Below are positions 37,593-47,635 of a stretch of DNA of 64,000 nucleotides, piece by piece. Within the stretch, counting starts at the first letter, position 1. The number at the start of each line of letters is the position of its first letter. Source of the DNA: Bradyrhizobium manausense (GTDB lineage: Bacteria; Pseudomonadota; Alphaproteobacteria; Rhizobiales; Xanthobacteraceae); the NCBI RefSeq assembly GCF_018129685.1, contig NZ_JAFCLG010000002.1, forward strand, positions 429,377 to 493,376. Reading direction: 5' to 3'. The notes under the pieces were generated by a model. The model worked only from the letters and a program-made list of their open reading frames with translations, did not search any database and was not told the DNA's origin. The translations under genes and the position numbers were made by a program.

Positions 37593-39655
37593 ACAGTGAG
37601 GCCTATCAAAAGATCACGGCCACGCATCTGTCGCGCATGGCATTCCTGTATGTGCGACAGTCGACGCTGCGCCAGGTCTTCGAGAACACCGAGAGTACGC
37701 AGCGCCAGTATGCGCTGCGCGATCGTGCCGTCGCGCTCGGTTGGCCGCTTGATCGGATCGTGGTCATCGACAGCGATCTCGGGCAATCCGGCGCCAGCGC
37801 GGCCGACCGCGAGGGCTTCCAGCGTCTGGTCAGCGAGGTTGGCCTGGGCCGTGTCGGGATCGTACTCGGACTTGAAGTATCGCGCCTCGCGCGCAACAAC
37901 ACCGACTGGCATCGACTGCTCGAGCTGTGCGCACTCGCTGACACACTGATTCTGGATGAAGACGGGCTGTATGATCCGGCGCACTTCAATGACCGTCTAC
38001 TCCTCGGCTTAAAAGGAACCATGAGTGAAGCCGAACTTCATGTGCTCAAGGCGCGACTTCGCGGTGGCATCCTCAGCCGCGCCCGCCGCGGCGAGCTCAA
38101 GCAGATGGTCCCGGTCGGCTTTGTGCATGATGCGCAGGAGCGCGTTATCCTTGATCCGGACCTCCAGGTGCAGGCAGCCGTACGGCTATTCTTCGACACC
38201 TTCAGGCGCACAGGCTCCTGTTTGGCAGTGGTCAAGGAGTTCCACGCGAAGGAACTGCTGTTCCCGCGCCGTTTGGGAAGTGGCGCGCACAAGGGCGAAC
38301 TCGTGTGGGCAGAACTCCTGCATTGTCGCGCTCGGCAGATTATCCATAATCCGCGCTATGCTGGGGCCTTCGTGTTCGGTCGCACCAAACACCGTCGTCT
38401 GCCGAGCGGAAAGTACTCCTCGCGGCAAGTTCCAAGCGAGGAGTGGATCCTGCTGCGCGACATCCATCCGGGCTATATAAGCTGGGAGGAATACCGATCG
38501 AACCTGGACCGTGTGAAGGGTAATGCGCTGGCCTGGAGCACCGATCGGGATCGGGGCCCGGCGCGCGAGGGGACGGCCTTGCTGCAAGGTCTTGTGATCT
38601 GCGGGAGCTGCGGCGAGCGCATGTCGGTGCGTTACCACTCTCACCGCAACCAACAAGTGCCGACCTACTGGTGTGGCCGGCGCCCGATGCACCGAGGCGA
38701 GATCGGTCTGTGTCAGACGGTGCATGGCGGCGCACTCGATGCTGCGATCGGCGATATCCTGATCGAGGCGATGACGCCACTGGCGGTCGACGTCGCTCTC
38801 AGCGTGCAGCAGGAGCTCGCCAGCCGTCAGGAGGAAGCAGACCGGTTGCGCCGTCAGCACGTGGAGCGAGCGAAGTATGACTCAGAACTCGCGCAGCGTC
38901 GCTTCCTCAAGGTCGATCCCGACAACCGCCTGGTGGCCGATGCCCTGGAAGCCGACTGGAATACGAAGCTTCGTGCGCTCGCCGCGGCACAGGAAGCATA
39001 CAACAAAGCCTCGGCGGCCGATGTAAGTGTCGTGACCGATGCCGAGCGTACCGAGCTGATGGCTCTCGCCACCGACTTCCCCCGCCTCTGGCGCAATCCG
39101 CGTACGCAGATGAAAGACAAGAAGCGCATGCTGCGCCTGCTAATCGAGGACGTGACGCTCAGCAAGGGCGATACGCTGCATGTGGATATCCGCTTCGTCG
39201 GCGGCGCGACGCGCTCGTTGGATCTGCCGCTGCCGAAGTCGTGCGTCGAGTTGCGCACGACAGACGCCGCCGTGATCGAGGAGATCAACCGCCTCATCGA
39301 CACCTACACGGACAAAGAGATCGCCGATCTGCTCAACGAGCGAGGCGTGCGGACCGTCGTGAGCACGCCTTGGACAGCTGCGCGGATCGGGCGGCTTCGC
39401 CATAGCTACCACCTCATCGATCGGCAGACACGCCTGCTCGCGCAGGGACTGCTGACTCCGCAGGACGTCGCAGCTCGCTACAACGTTGTGGTCTCGACCG
39501 TCCACCTGTGGCGCCGACGTGGCCTGCTACGCGCACATCCGGTCAACGATCGCGGCGACTTCCTCTATGAGATTCCGCCAGAGGACCTGCCGGCGAAGTT
39601 CGCCCACAAGCGCGACTGCCAGGTCGATCCTGTAACTTCATCCTCACGTAACTGA
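37583..39655 (+). CDS. Large serine recombinase, intact
   Basis: 690 residues from ATG 37583 with GAAGGAGGG nine bases upstream. The resolvase domain has AFLYVRQSTLRQVFENTEST (catalytic Ser in VRQS), VVIDSDLGQSGASAADREGF, VSRLARNNTDWHRLLELCAL and LLLGLKGTMSEAELHVLKAR. The recombinase domain has NPRYAGAFVFGRTKH and IHPGYISWEEYRSNLDRVKG. The zinc beta-ribbon shows CGSCGERMSVRY and CGRRPMHRGEIGLC, followed by a coiled coil and a C-terminal MerR-like HTH (LTPQDVAARYNVVVSTVHLW). It ends 25 bases before a truncated istA gene, so the unit's right end lies about 39656-39680. Confidence 0.92.
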   Translation: MPMNSEAYQKITATHLSRMAFLYVRQSTLRQVFENTESTQRQYALRDRAVALGWPLDRIVVIDSDLGQSGASAADREGFQRLVSEVGLGRVGIVLGLEVSRLARNNTDWHRLLELCALADTLILDEDGLYDPAHFNDRLLLGLKGTMSEAELHVLKARLRGGILSRARRGELKQMVPVGFVHDAQERVILDPDLQVQAAVRLFFDTFRRTGSCLAVVKEFHAKELLFPRRLGSGAHKGELVWAELLHCRARQIIHNPRYAGAFVFGRTKHRRLPSGKYSSRQVPSEEWILLRDIHPGYISWEEYRSNLDRVKGNALAWSTDRDRGPAREGTALLQGLVICGSCGERMSVRYHSHRNQQVPTYWCGRRPMHRGEIGLCQTVHGGALDAAIGDILIEAMTPLAVDVALSVQQELASRQEEADRLRRQHVERAKYDSELAQRRFLKVDPDNRLVADALEADWNTKLRALAAAQEAYNKASAADVSVVTDAERTELMALATDFPRLWRNPRTQMKDKKRMLRLLIEDVTLSKGDTLHVDIRFVGGATRSLDLPLPKSCVELRTTDAAVIEEINRLIDTYTDKEIADLLNERGVRTVVSTPWTAARIGRLRHSYHLIDRQTRLLAQGLLTPQDVAARYNVVVSTVHLWRRRGLLRAHPVNDRGDFLYEIPPEDLPAKFAHKRDCQVDPVTSSSRN

Positions 39656-39679
39656 CGAGGTGCAATATGAGTCTGAGCC

Positions 39680-40444
39680 CTTGTCCTTTGGCCGCCTCGG
39701 CCTCGCCGCCAGGATCGCCGTGCCATAATGGCCGGCCATCTCGGCATAGGTTCGATTGATCCCGGGATCGTAACGATCGGGGTTGGTCACGGCGGCCTTG
39801 AGATTATCGCAGACCACGAACTTCGGCACGCCGCCGAGATACCTGAACAGGTTGGCATGCACGCCGATCCAGTCGGACAGGCTCTCGCTTGGGCAGGCCT
39901 CGGCGTAGGTGTAGTTCGAGGCCCCCATCGCCGCGACGAACAGCTTCATGGCGCGCACTTCGCCGGTGATGGGATCGAAGATGTCGATGGTGTCGCCGGC
40001 GAAATCGACGAACACCTTCTCCCCACCGATGTGGGTCTGACGCATGCTCGGCCGCGCCCGCTGCTTCCAGGCCTCAAAGGTCGTGCAAAACCAGGTATAG
40101 CCAAAGCCGTCGGGATTGGCGGCGCGATACTCTTCCCACAACAGCAGCCGTGTCACGCTGCGACGGCGCAGTTCCTTCTCCACATAAACCCAATCGGGGG
40201 CCGGTCGCCGGTCGCTTTGCGAGGCCGCCGTCGGCGCCGGGAACAGCAACAGCTCCAGGCCTTCGTCGTCCATGCCCTCCGGCAGTGGCCAGCTCAGCCC
40301 CGCAAGGCGGGCGCGCCGCACATAACCATGCACGACGCCATTGCTCACTCCCAACATGTGCGCAATGACGCGCTCGGTCAGGCCCTGGTGCCTCAAACGT
40401 AGAACTTCTCTGATCCGGCGCATCGACAATCTCTGGGTAGGCAT
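39680..40444 (-). pseudogene. istA: IS21-family transposase IstA, truncated at the C-terminus
   Basis: From 40444 the protein reads MPTQRLSMRRIREVLRLRHQ with a HTH (GLTERVIAHMLGVSNGVVHG). An integrase core follows (GGEKVFVDFAGDTIDIFDPI, AMGASNYTYAEACPSESLSD, FVVCDNLKAAVTNPDRYDPG). Homology stops after ARPRRPKDK at about 39680, next to the recombinase unit, and the last 11 residues are foreign. The rest of istA and all of istB are missing. The first two acidic catalytic positions (VDFAGD, VCDNLK) are there but the glutamate end is not. Confidence 0.85.
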
Positions 40445-40522
40445 CAGGCTTCCTCATTGGTTGAATGAGAAACCCGTAGCCCGGTTGAGTTGTCGGCCGA
40501 AGCGTCCGGCACCGCCAAAAGG

Positions 40523-40614
40523 TGCTCACGATCGCCTGAAATCGCTGCTCACGATCCTCTGAAATCGTTGCTCACGATGCGGTGAAATCCATGCTCACGA
40601 TCCCGCGAAACACG
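40523..40614. repeat. IS21 end with four tandem 23-bp transposase-binding repeats
   Basis: Four copies of a 23-bp unit starting TGCTCACGAT begin at 40523, 40546, 40569 and 40592. Each is followed by a variable tract and GAAATC (GAAACA in the last). IS21-family elements carry such repeated sites at their ends for IstA binding. They lie about 80 bases upstream of the istA start and mark the outer left end of the element relative to istA. The spacing is exactly 23 bases with no intervening unique spacers. Confidence 0.82.
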
Positions 40615-40656
40615 CACGATGAGCGACCGCTTCGCGCCAGAAGTGGTCGTACCTTA

Positions 40657-42325
40657 TCAATTGGCCATCTCCGGCCGATCTCGGGCATCCAGCATCGCCT
40701 CGATGATACGCGTAAGGCGTCGAATCGAACCGCCTTTCCAGAGATTCTGGATCATGTTGATTTCCATGGTGTCGAAGGGCGCGATCCATTCGTGCGACAT
40801 TCCACGCCGCTCCGAGATCCCGCGAACAACAGCCGGCAGCACAGCGTGTAAATGCTCGGCGCGCGGCTCCTCCATATAAAGGATTCGAAATCTGTCCAGC
40901 AGAGCGGGATGTACCATCGACAAGTCGTTTGCAGTGGCCAGCCAAAACACGCGAGACAGGTCGACTTCTCCCTCCAGATAAGGGGCGAAAGAATTCGACG
41001 AACTAAGTGGCTCGAGCATCGCGAGCAGGAGAGCAGGACATCGCTTAGCGAGCCATTTCGGCGATTTGAGCCGTCTGCGGATTTATCGATTTCGTCTAGG
41101 ATTTGGACAACATTCCCGACACCATGTTGGCATATTGTTTGAAGCGGAACGCTGGCTCGTCCGGTCGCCCACTGACGCGACGTTCCTCCATACGACGAGT
41201 CCGATGCCCCGCCACACGGGACAATTCGGTAGGGCAAATGCATTGTTTGGCAAATACGGATGGCCAGGAAAGTCTTCGAGACTCCCGGCTTTCCACAAAT
41301 TAGCGTCGGCCGCCACTTTACCGTGCGCGAAGCCGCTGTGTCGCGCAAGATTGTATCGATAATCAGCTGCGCATGCGGCACCTCGGATACCAGTTGTCGA
41401 TAGACCTTCTGGATGTTTCCGGTCGATACGAGCGGAACGTCCTTGCCAACCCATGAGGCCCAGTCCGCGTGCAACTCCTTGGTGCCGAGTCCCTGGCCTT
41501 GTGCGATTGAGCGAACGACGACGATGGCACTCTCGTCGACTGCGGTCGCCTCGCATGCCTTGTCCGCAGCAGTGATTAAGCGCCTCGCCTCCTTGCTGGT
41601 GGCCAGGGAGGCACGCCACAGCGCTTCGAAGGTGCGCTGGGCGCCTTCCGCATCGCCCTCTCGAACGACGACGACTTTCCTAACTGCCCAAGCCAGATCC
41701 GCCGCAATTGCATCGAGGCGCGATGCAAGTGATTCCGCAAGCAAAACGTCGACATCCGGCAAACCCAGTGCCCGCGCCGATGAGAGAGCCGCGGGATGAG
41801 CAATCGCGGATCGCTCGGCCCAGCCCAACGCCGCGACGAGCATCGGCCATCCGCCCGCGCGGTTCAGGTTCATCAGCGCAAAACCGGCGCTCCACGAAGC
41901 CAGCTTCGCCGCAGCGGCAGGATCGCCCAGATGGGCTGCGTAGATGTGAAGACGAAAGCGAACGCGCGCGACCATTTCTGTCAACCGGGCGGCAAGCGGG
42001 TCGTCCTGGTCGTCCGGCAGCGACAGCAGGTCTAGCGTATCCAGTGCTGCGTTTAGGCCGAACACCGTGAAGCCTGCACCGATGGTGAGAGTGCCCATCA
42101 GTGCCATTAAACCTTCAACGGACGGCAGCGCGTCTGAATGGGACGTTATCTCTTGGGTTGCCCACGTCCGACAATCCTGGCGCAGTTGCTCGCTGCGTTC
42201 GGCGTCTGAGGGTTCGAGCGCAGAGGCAGAGCCCGGGCAGATCAACGACGCAAATGTCGCAATGCCAACCGTGTCGCCGTCGATGAAACTCAACCCCGAC
42301 GGGACGTCGCGAAGGAAACTTCCAA
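40657..42325 (-). pseudogene. AAA+ ATPase (Lon-like AAA module), 5' truncated and frameshifted by an 8-bp duplication
   Basis: The N-terminal half is an alpha-helical region (GLMALMGTLTIGAGFTVFGL, AALGWAERSAIAHPAALS). Walker A follows as ICGKPGVSKTFLA, where the invariant Gly before Lys is Ser. Walker B is VVQILDEIDK. GAGCAGGA is tandemly duplicated at 41023-41038, which shifts the frame. The continuation (MLEPLSSSNSFAPYLEGEVD, VFWLATANDLSMVHPALLDR with the sensor/arginine-finger region) runs to 40657 in another frame. The 5' end is fused to an IS630 fragment at about 42330. The AAA core resembles Lon proteases, but no protease domain is present. Confidence 0.75.
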
Positions 42326-42329
42326 TGAC

Positions 42330-42921
42330 CGTGCGGAATTGCGGCGCGGCAACGCTCGCCTTTGGGCGCCCAGCCACGAAGCCGCGCCATCTTCGTCGAA
42401 AGGCCGCTCTCATCGATGAAAATCAGCCGTTCGGGGTCAAGATCGCCTTGGCCGTCCAACCAATTCTCGCGCGCCGCCTTCACATCTGCGCGCGCTTGCT
42501 CGCTGGCATGGGCGGTCTTTTTTTGTACGTCTGGCCGCGCCGGTCGAGAAGCTTCCACACCACGGTCCTCACAACCGTGACCGCGCGTTCGTCCCGCAAC
42601 CGCTCGACCATCTCGTCAAGCGTCGTGTCAGGCGCCTCGGCAAGCACGCTCAGAATGAAATTCGCATGCGCATCAAGCACGGCGCCCTTCGGCTGGCCCT
42701 GTTTGGCAGGGCGAACCGCGCGCGCTTCAGCCGTGCCCATGTCCCGGCCGTCGCAATCCCGATCGCAAACTGCGCTGCCGCCTGACGCGTCGATAACCCT
42801 CTTTCGATCGCCCCAACCATAGGATCGCGTGGTGCTCCTCCCGGGTTGGGCGGCTGCATCTATCGGCTGCGAACCGATGTCGCCGGCTTGTCGCGTATCC
42901 CGCTATCGAGTTGATGCGCAT
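42330..42921 (-). pseudogene. IS630-family transposase fragment with frameshifts
   Basis: Pieces in several frames give MRINSIAGYATSRR, GAIERGLSTRQAAAQFAIGI, ATAGTWARLKR, LDAHANFILSVLAEAPDTTL, DEMVERLRDERAVTVVRTVV, ERLIFIDESGLSTKMARLRG and WAPKGERCRAAIPHGHWK. This is the N-terminal two thirds of an IS630 transposase with the first catalytic Asp in FIDESG. Sequence after GHWK is lost where the AAA+ gene begins. Confidence 0.85.
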
Positions 42922-43104
42922 GACAAGCTGCTGCTGGTTTTATAGATCCCAAGTGTGCGGTGTTTCATGAAACCGAAGTGGGTTCATGCGGAAACGAAAA
43001 TTCGCCTTATTGACGGCCGACCCGGTAGTTTTGCATGATGGCTGCGTCAGTACGCCGTATGGCGTGGTGGCACAAACGGATTGAATCGGCGCGAGTCTCC
43101 TACT

Positions 43105-44037
43105 TTAGCCTAGCGCTTGCGCCAATTCCGGAACCGCCTGATACAAATCCGCGACCAGGCCGTAATCGGCAACCTGGAAGATCGGCGCGTCTTCATCCTT
43201 GTTGATCGCGACAATGACCTTGGAATCCTTCATGCCGGCGAGATGCTGGATCGCCCCGGAAATACCGATCGCAACATAGAGTTCCGGCGCCACCACCTTG
43301 CCGGTCTGGCCGACCTGCCAGTCGTTTGGGGCGTAGCCGGCATCGACCGCGGCGCGCGACGCGCCGACCGCGGCGCCGAGCTTGTCGGCCAGCGGCTCGA
43401 TATATTTGGCGAAATTCTCGCGGCTCTGCATGGCGCGGCCGCCGGAGACGATGATCTTTGCCGAAGTCAGTTCAGGACGGTCGCTCTTGGCAACTTCCTC
43501 GCCGACAAAGCTGGAAAGACCGGGATCGGCCGCTAGAGCCGCATTCTCGACCGGCGCGCTGCCGCCCTCGCCAGCGGCCGCGAATGTCGAGGTCCGCACC
43601 GTGATCACCTTCTTGGCGTCCTTCGATTTCACGGTCTGGATCGCGTTGCCGGCATAGATCGGCCGCTCGAACGTGTCGGGCGAAACCACCTTGATGATTT
43701 CCGACACCTGCATCACGTCAAGCAGGGCGGCCACCCGCGGCATCACGTTCTTGAAGCGCGAGGTCGCGGGCGCGACGAAGGCGTCATAGCCAGGGGCCAG
43801 CGCGACGATCAGGGCCGCCAGCGGCTCGGCGAGATCGTGGGCATAGGCGGCATTGTCCGCCAGCAGCACCTTCTTGACTCCGACCAGCCTGGCCGCCGCG
43901 TCGGCGGCGGCCTTGGCGTTTTCGCCGGCGACCAGCACATGCACTTCGCCGCCCAGCGCGGCAGCGGCGGTCAGCGCCTTGTTGGTGGAGTCCTTGATCG
44001 ACGCATTGTCGTGTTCAGCAATCAACAGCGTGGTCAT
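43105..44037 (-). CDS. etfA: Electron transfer flavoprotein alpha subunit
   Basis: 310 residues: [20 protein letters not shown], the domain II FAD-binding region [80 protein letters not shown] and [15 protein letters not shown]. It binds FAD and, with EtfB, takes electrons from acyl-CoA dehydrogenases and gives them to ETF:quinone oxidoreductase. The ATG overlaps the etfB stop by one base. It matches the housekeeping EtfA type rather than FixB. Confidence 0.95.
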   Translation of the reverse strand: MTTLLIAEHDNASIKDSTNKALTAAAALGGEVHVLVAGENAKAAADAAARLVGVKKVLLADNAAYAHDLAEPLAALIVALAPGYDAFVAPATSRFKNVMPRVAALLDVMQVSEIIKVVSPDTFERPIYAGNAIQTVKSKDAKKVITVRTSTFAAAGEGGSAPVENAALAADPGLSSFVGEEVAKSDRPELTSAKIIVSGGRAMQSRENFAKYIEPLADKLGAAVGASRAAVDAGYAPNDWQVGQTGKVVAPELYVAIGISGAIQHLAGMKDSKVIVAINKDEDAPIFQVADYGLVADLYQAVPELAQALG

Positions 44038-44786
44038 CAGAGAACCCCGGCTTCATTCTTGAGTTTCGACACCAGCTCGGCGACGTCCTTGACCTTGACG
44101 CCTCCCTTGCGGCCCGGCGGCTCCGAAGTTTTGAGAATTTCGAGATGGGCGGTGAGATCGACGCCGTAATCGGATGCGCTCTTGTCGGCGATCGGCTTCT
44201 TCTTTGCCTTCATGATGTTGGGCAGGCTGGCGTAGCGCGGCTCGTTCAGCCGCAGGTCGGTCGTTACGATCGCCGGGCCCTTCAGTTTCAAGGTCTGCAG
44301 GCCGCCATCGACTTCGCGCGTCACCTTGAAATCGGTTCCATCGACTTCGAGCTTGGAGGCGAAGGTCGCCTGCGACCATCCGAGCAGCGCCGCCAGCATC
44401 TGGCCGGTCTGGTTCGAGTCGTCGTCGATCGCCTGCTTGCCGAGAATGATCAGGCCGGGCTTCTCTTCGTCGGCAATGGACTTGAGAATCTTCGCCACCG
44501 CCAGCGGTTCGACATTGCCCTCCGCCTTGACCAGAATGCCGCGGTCGGCACCCATCGCGAGCCCGGTCCGGATGGTTTCGGCCGCCTGCGCCGGGCCGAT
44601 CGACACCACCACCACCTCGGTCGCCTTGCCGGCTTCTTTCAGCCGCAGGGCCTCCTCGACGGCGATTTCATCGAACGGATTCATCGACATCTTGACGTTG
44701 GACAGTTCGACGCCCGATCCATCGCTCTTGACGCGGACCTTGACGTTGTAATCGACCACCCGCTTTACCGGTACCAGGACCTTCAC
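44037..44786 (-). CDS. etfB: Electron transfer flavoprotein beta subunit
   Basis: 249 residues from GTG 44786 (AGAGGGC upstream): [60 protein letters not shown] with the AMP-binding segment, and [20 protein letters not shown], the recognition loop for dehydrogenase partners. It is coupled to etfA. A half operator (TTCTAAC at 44812-44818) lies just upstream, but its second half is not recognisable. The acyl-CoA dehydrogenases downstream in the window are its obvious clients. Confidence 0.95.
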   Translation of the reverse strand: MKVLVPVKRVVDYNVKVRVKSDGSGVELSNVKMSMNPFDEIAVEEALRLKEAGKATEVVVVSIGPAQAAETIRTGLAMGADRGILVKAEGNVEPLAVAKILKSIADEEKPGLIILGKQAIDDDSNQTGQMLAALLGWSQATFASKLEVDGTDFKVTREVDGGLQTLKLKGPAIVTTDLRLNEPRYASLPNIMKAKKKPIADKSASDYGVDLTAHLEILKTSEPPGRKGGVKVKDVAELVSKLKNEAGVL

Positions 44787-45439
44787 GCTTATTAAAGCCC
44801 TCTTTTTTAGATTCTAACTAACGACCGTTCGATATCCGATCTGGTCGAAAAGGCGGTGGCTTGTCAAGGTTTACATAGGCCGTCTCAAGCGGTCAGGTCA
44901 CAGTGATCCCACCGCTGCCTAGCCGATGCTGCCAAATACCATCGCTGTCCCATCTGGTCGATGCCGCGTTCACACTATGACTTCGGCCGGGTCAACCCGA
45001 CGCTCAAAGGCTGGAGTTCGTTCAGCCAAAACGGGTTGCTTCGCACGGGATCTCTGCTCCTGGATAGAGCAGCAGAGAATCTGGAGCGTTCTATGAGGCC
45101 GCGCTCACGCGAGGGCGCGGCAGGCGCTTATGACGCGACCTCATTGGAGCCGGACTGAACACGAAGGGTGCGGGAGTATATGCGCGGTTTTGCAGCTATG
45201 GTCATTGTTCGAGATCGCAAGGCCCGATCTGCTGGCTCAGCGCGTAACACAGAGACACGAGATGTACGCATCGGAGAAGAGTTGAGGTCAGACGCGCTTC
45301 GCCGGAGATCGCGGTTGACTTTCTGCTACATCGAATGGTTGTCGCTCCTCTGTGTGGCCGCACGGATTTGGGAATGTTCGCGATGATCGAGACTCTGGGA
45401 GCGGAATGACGAATGATGATCGTCGTGCAGAGCATGAGC
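44787..45439. other. About 650 bases upstream of etfB with no supported gene
   Basis: It contains the etfB promoter region and a plus-strand 65-codon frame (44961-45158, starting MPRSHYDFGRVNPTLKGWSS) without a recognised family or ribosome-binding site. The rest appears to be decayed mobile-element flank leading to the IS91 fragment. Confidence 0.4.
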
Positions 45440-46090
45440 TGGCTCGCGATGTGTCGCATCGGAACGGCGATGTTCGAGGGCTGGAGCGGCTAAAGCTGTG
45501 TCGAAAGCGCTCGATGATGCGCATGACGCCACCATAATCAGGAGAGGCGGGAACCTCGGCCCTGGTCTGAGCGCTCGAATCCACGTGCAACGATTCGCTA
45601 TTGTTTTGCGCTGTCCGCTCATGACTAAGAATGGAGCGGCAAAGGGCAAGCTTGGCGGCGCGGTGGCGGTTGGCCATGAAGCCGAAGTGGCGGATGCGGT
45701 GGAACCCGTCGGGCAGCGTATGAAGAAGGAAGCGGCGAATGAACTCGTCGGGCCTGAGCTTCATGATTTTTGTTGCGCTGTTTTGGCGATAGTCCTTCCA
45801 GGTAAAGGCGACATGATCGTCGTCGAAAGCGACGAGCCGGCTGTAGGCGATCGCAACGCGATGGGTGTAGCGGCCGAGATAGGCCAAGACCTGTGTGGGG
45901 TCGCCGAAGGGTCGCTTGGCGTAGACGACCCAGTTGATGCGTTGCATGGCAGTGATGCAACCCCTGAAGGCATCGAGCGCGGCCAGAGACCCAAGGTCAC
46001 CGAAGAACGTAAGGCGCCGACGCTGAAGGCTGCTGACAGACGTTTGAGGAAAAGTGTGCGAAACAGTCTGAACAGCGGTTTGACGGCCAA
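45440..46090 (-). pseudogene. IS91-family transposase, C-terminal fragment
   Basis: The frame reads LTFFGDLGSLAALDAFRGCI, then MQRINWVVYAKRPFGDPTQV, LAYLGRYTHRVAIAYSRLVA, FTWKDYRQNSATKIMKLRPD and FHRIRHFGFMANRHRAAKLA. A degenerate zinc end follows (VPASPDYGGVMRIIERF, where cysteines are expected around the PxxGG). RYTHRVA is the hallmark region of IS91 (Y2-type) transposases. The N-terminal part is in another frame near 46090 or missing. The fragment ends 50 bases before the acyl-CoA dehydrogenase at 46140. Confidence 0.85.
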
Positions 46091-46139
46091 GAAGAAGTTT
46101 CACCCGCAGCCGTCCTAGGCTCAACACGGAGATGATAAC

Positions 46140-47375
46140 ATGAGCGCAATCGGCTTTCAGCTTCCCGAAGACGTGGTTGCGGTACGCGACGGGGTCCTGC
46201 GGTTTGTCGAAGCCGAGGTTCTCCCGCGGCTGCAGCACAACCACGCGCTGCTCGATGATTCGCGCCGCACTTATACGGTTGACGGTCGTTATGCGCCGGA
46301 GGTGCGCGCGCTGATCCGCGAGGTGCGTATGGCGTCAGCGGCAGCCGGCTTCTATGCGATGTGCGCACCGGTCGCTCTCGGCGGCGGCGGCCTTGGCCAT
46401 CTTGCCTATTACGTCGCGTGGGAGGCGATTTACAGGCGAATTGGCGGCCCCGCGATCCTAACCCCATGGGTGATAGCGCATTGGGCGTTTGGGCCAAGCG
46501 CAATGCTGATGCAGGCGACACCGGAAGCCCAGGCGCGTTGTCTCGACGACATGGTCGCGGGGCGCACCTCGATGTGTTTCGGCCTTTCGGAGCCCGGCGC
46601 AGGCTCCGACGCCACTATGATCACGACCCGCGCAGTCAAGGACGGCGACGGCTGGCGCATCACAGGCCGCAAACTCTGGACCACAAACTCACCTACCGCC
46701 GAATGGTGCGTCGTATTCGCCGTCACGGATCTGGACAAAGCGAGGCGCAAAGCCGGCGGCATCAGCGGCTTTCTGGTGCCGACCGACGCGGCAGGCTTCG
46801 CTGTGGAAAGCGTGGTGCGGCTGTTCGGTCATCCGGGCGGCCACGAAGGCGCACTGGTTCTGGAGGATGTCAGGGTCGAGCCGTGGCAACTCGTCGGCAC
46901 GCTGGATGACGGTTTCAAGCTCGCGCTGTACGGCGTATCGCTCGGGCGGGTCTATAACTCCGCGCGCGCCGTTGGGCAAGGCCGCTGGGCAGTTGAGAAA
47001 GCACTGGACTACGTGAAACAGCGCGAGGCTTTCGGCGCCAAAATCGCAGAGTATCAGGGCGTCTCGTTTCCACTCGCTCGCGCTGCAACCGAACTGCACG
47101 CCGCACATCTGATGGGACTCAATGCCGCAATGCTGCTCGATCGTGGCGAGCGGGCTGTGAAGGAATTGTCGATGGCCAAAGCATACGCCGTGCAGGTAGG
47201 CTATCGGGCTGTCGATCAGGCGATACAGGCCCACGGCGCCATGGGCCTCACCAACGAGGTGGGCCTCGTCCATGCCTTGCAGGATTTGCGAATCATCAAC
47301 ATTGCCGACGGCACCAACGAAATCCTGGCACGCACCATAGCCCAGCGGCTGCTGGCCGGCGATATCGAGTTGTAG
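46140..47375 (+). CDS. Acyl-CoA dehydrogenase (1)
   Basis: 411 residues from ATG 46140. The FAD/substrate motif MCFGLSEPGAGSDATMITTR and the middle beta domain (WTTNSPTAEWCVVFAVTDLD) are present. So is the C-terminal helical domain with DYVKQREAFGAKIAEYQGVS and HALQDLRIINIADGTNEILA. At the usual catalytic-base position (E in EGTxE) this protein has Asp (ADGTNE). Electrons go to EtfAB. It lies right behind the IS91 scar and has no visible operator of the type seen before the other catabolic genes, so its native promoter may be lost. Confidence 0.9.
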   Translation: MSAIGFQLPEDVVAVRDGVLRFVEAEVLPRLQHNHALLDDSRRTYTVDGRYAPEVRALIREVRMASAAAGFYAMCAPVALGGGGLGHLAYYVAWEAIYRRIGGPAILTPWVIAHWAFGPSAMLMQATPEAQARCLDDMVAGRTSMCFGLSEPGAGSDATMITTRAVKDGDGWRITGRKLWTTNSPTAEWCVVFAVTDLDKARRKAGGISGFLVPTDAAGFAVESVVRLFGHPGGHEGALVLEDVRVEPWQLVGTLDDGFKLALYGVSLGRVYNSARAVGQGRWAVEKALDYVKQREAFGAKIAEYQGVSFPLARAATELHAAHLMGLNAAMLLDRGERAVKELSMAKAYAVQVGYRAVDQAIQAHGAMGLTNEVGLVHALQDLRIINIADGTNEILARTIAQRLLAGDIEL

Positions 47376-47635
47376 CCGGCCAGACCAATGGGACAAGGCC
47401 CGGCTCGCTTGCAAGAGGCCGATCCGTCTATTACGGTCGGATCGTCATGATGTATCGTCCGAGGTTTGAGTCGTTCTCTGGCCGCCCATTGAAAGTAGTT
47501 TCAGAGCTTCGCAATGTTGCCCGAACAGCCTTGTTGGTCTATTACAAGGGCATTACTCATCTGGTGCAAAAGCTGGGCTTTGTACGGTGATGCCATTCGG
47601 GTTTAAGCGAGCAAGATTTGAAATCTTCATCGGGA
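47376..47635. other. Spacer between acyl-CoA dehydrogenase and tetR; no gene
   Basis: About 260 bases without a reading frame of note. It presumably carries the promoter of the TetR gene. No copy of the TCTAAC-N4-GTTAGA palindrome is present here. Confidence 0.4.

Noticed and set aside
40523..40614. Four regular short repeats that could be taken for a CRISPR array
   Set aside because: Units are 23 bp and contiguous, with no unique spacers and no cas genes; the position fits an IS21 end.
44812..44828. Possible sixth operator before etfB (TTCTAAC half site)
   Set aside because: Only one arm matches; the other side (GACCGT) does not resemble GTTAGA.
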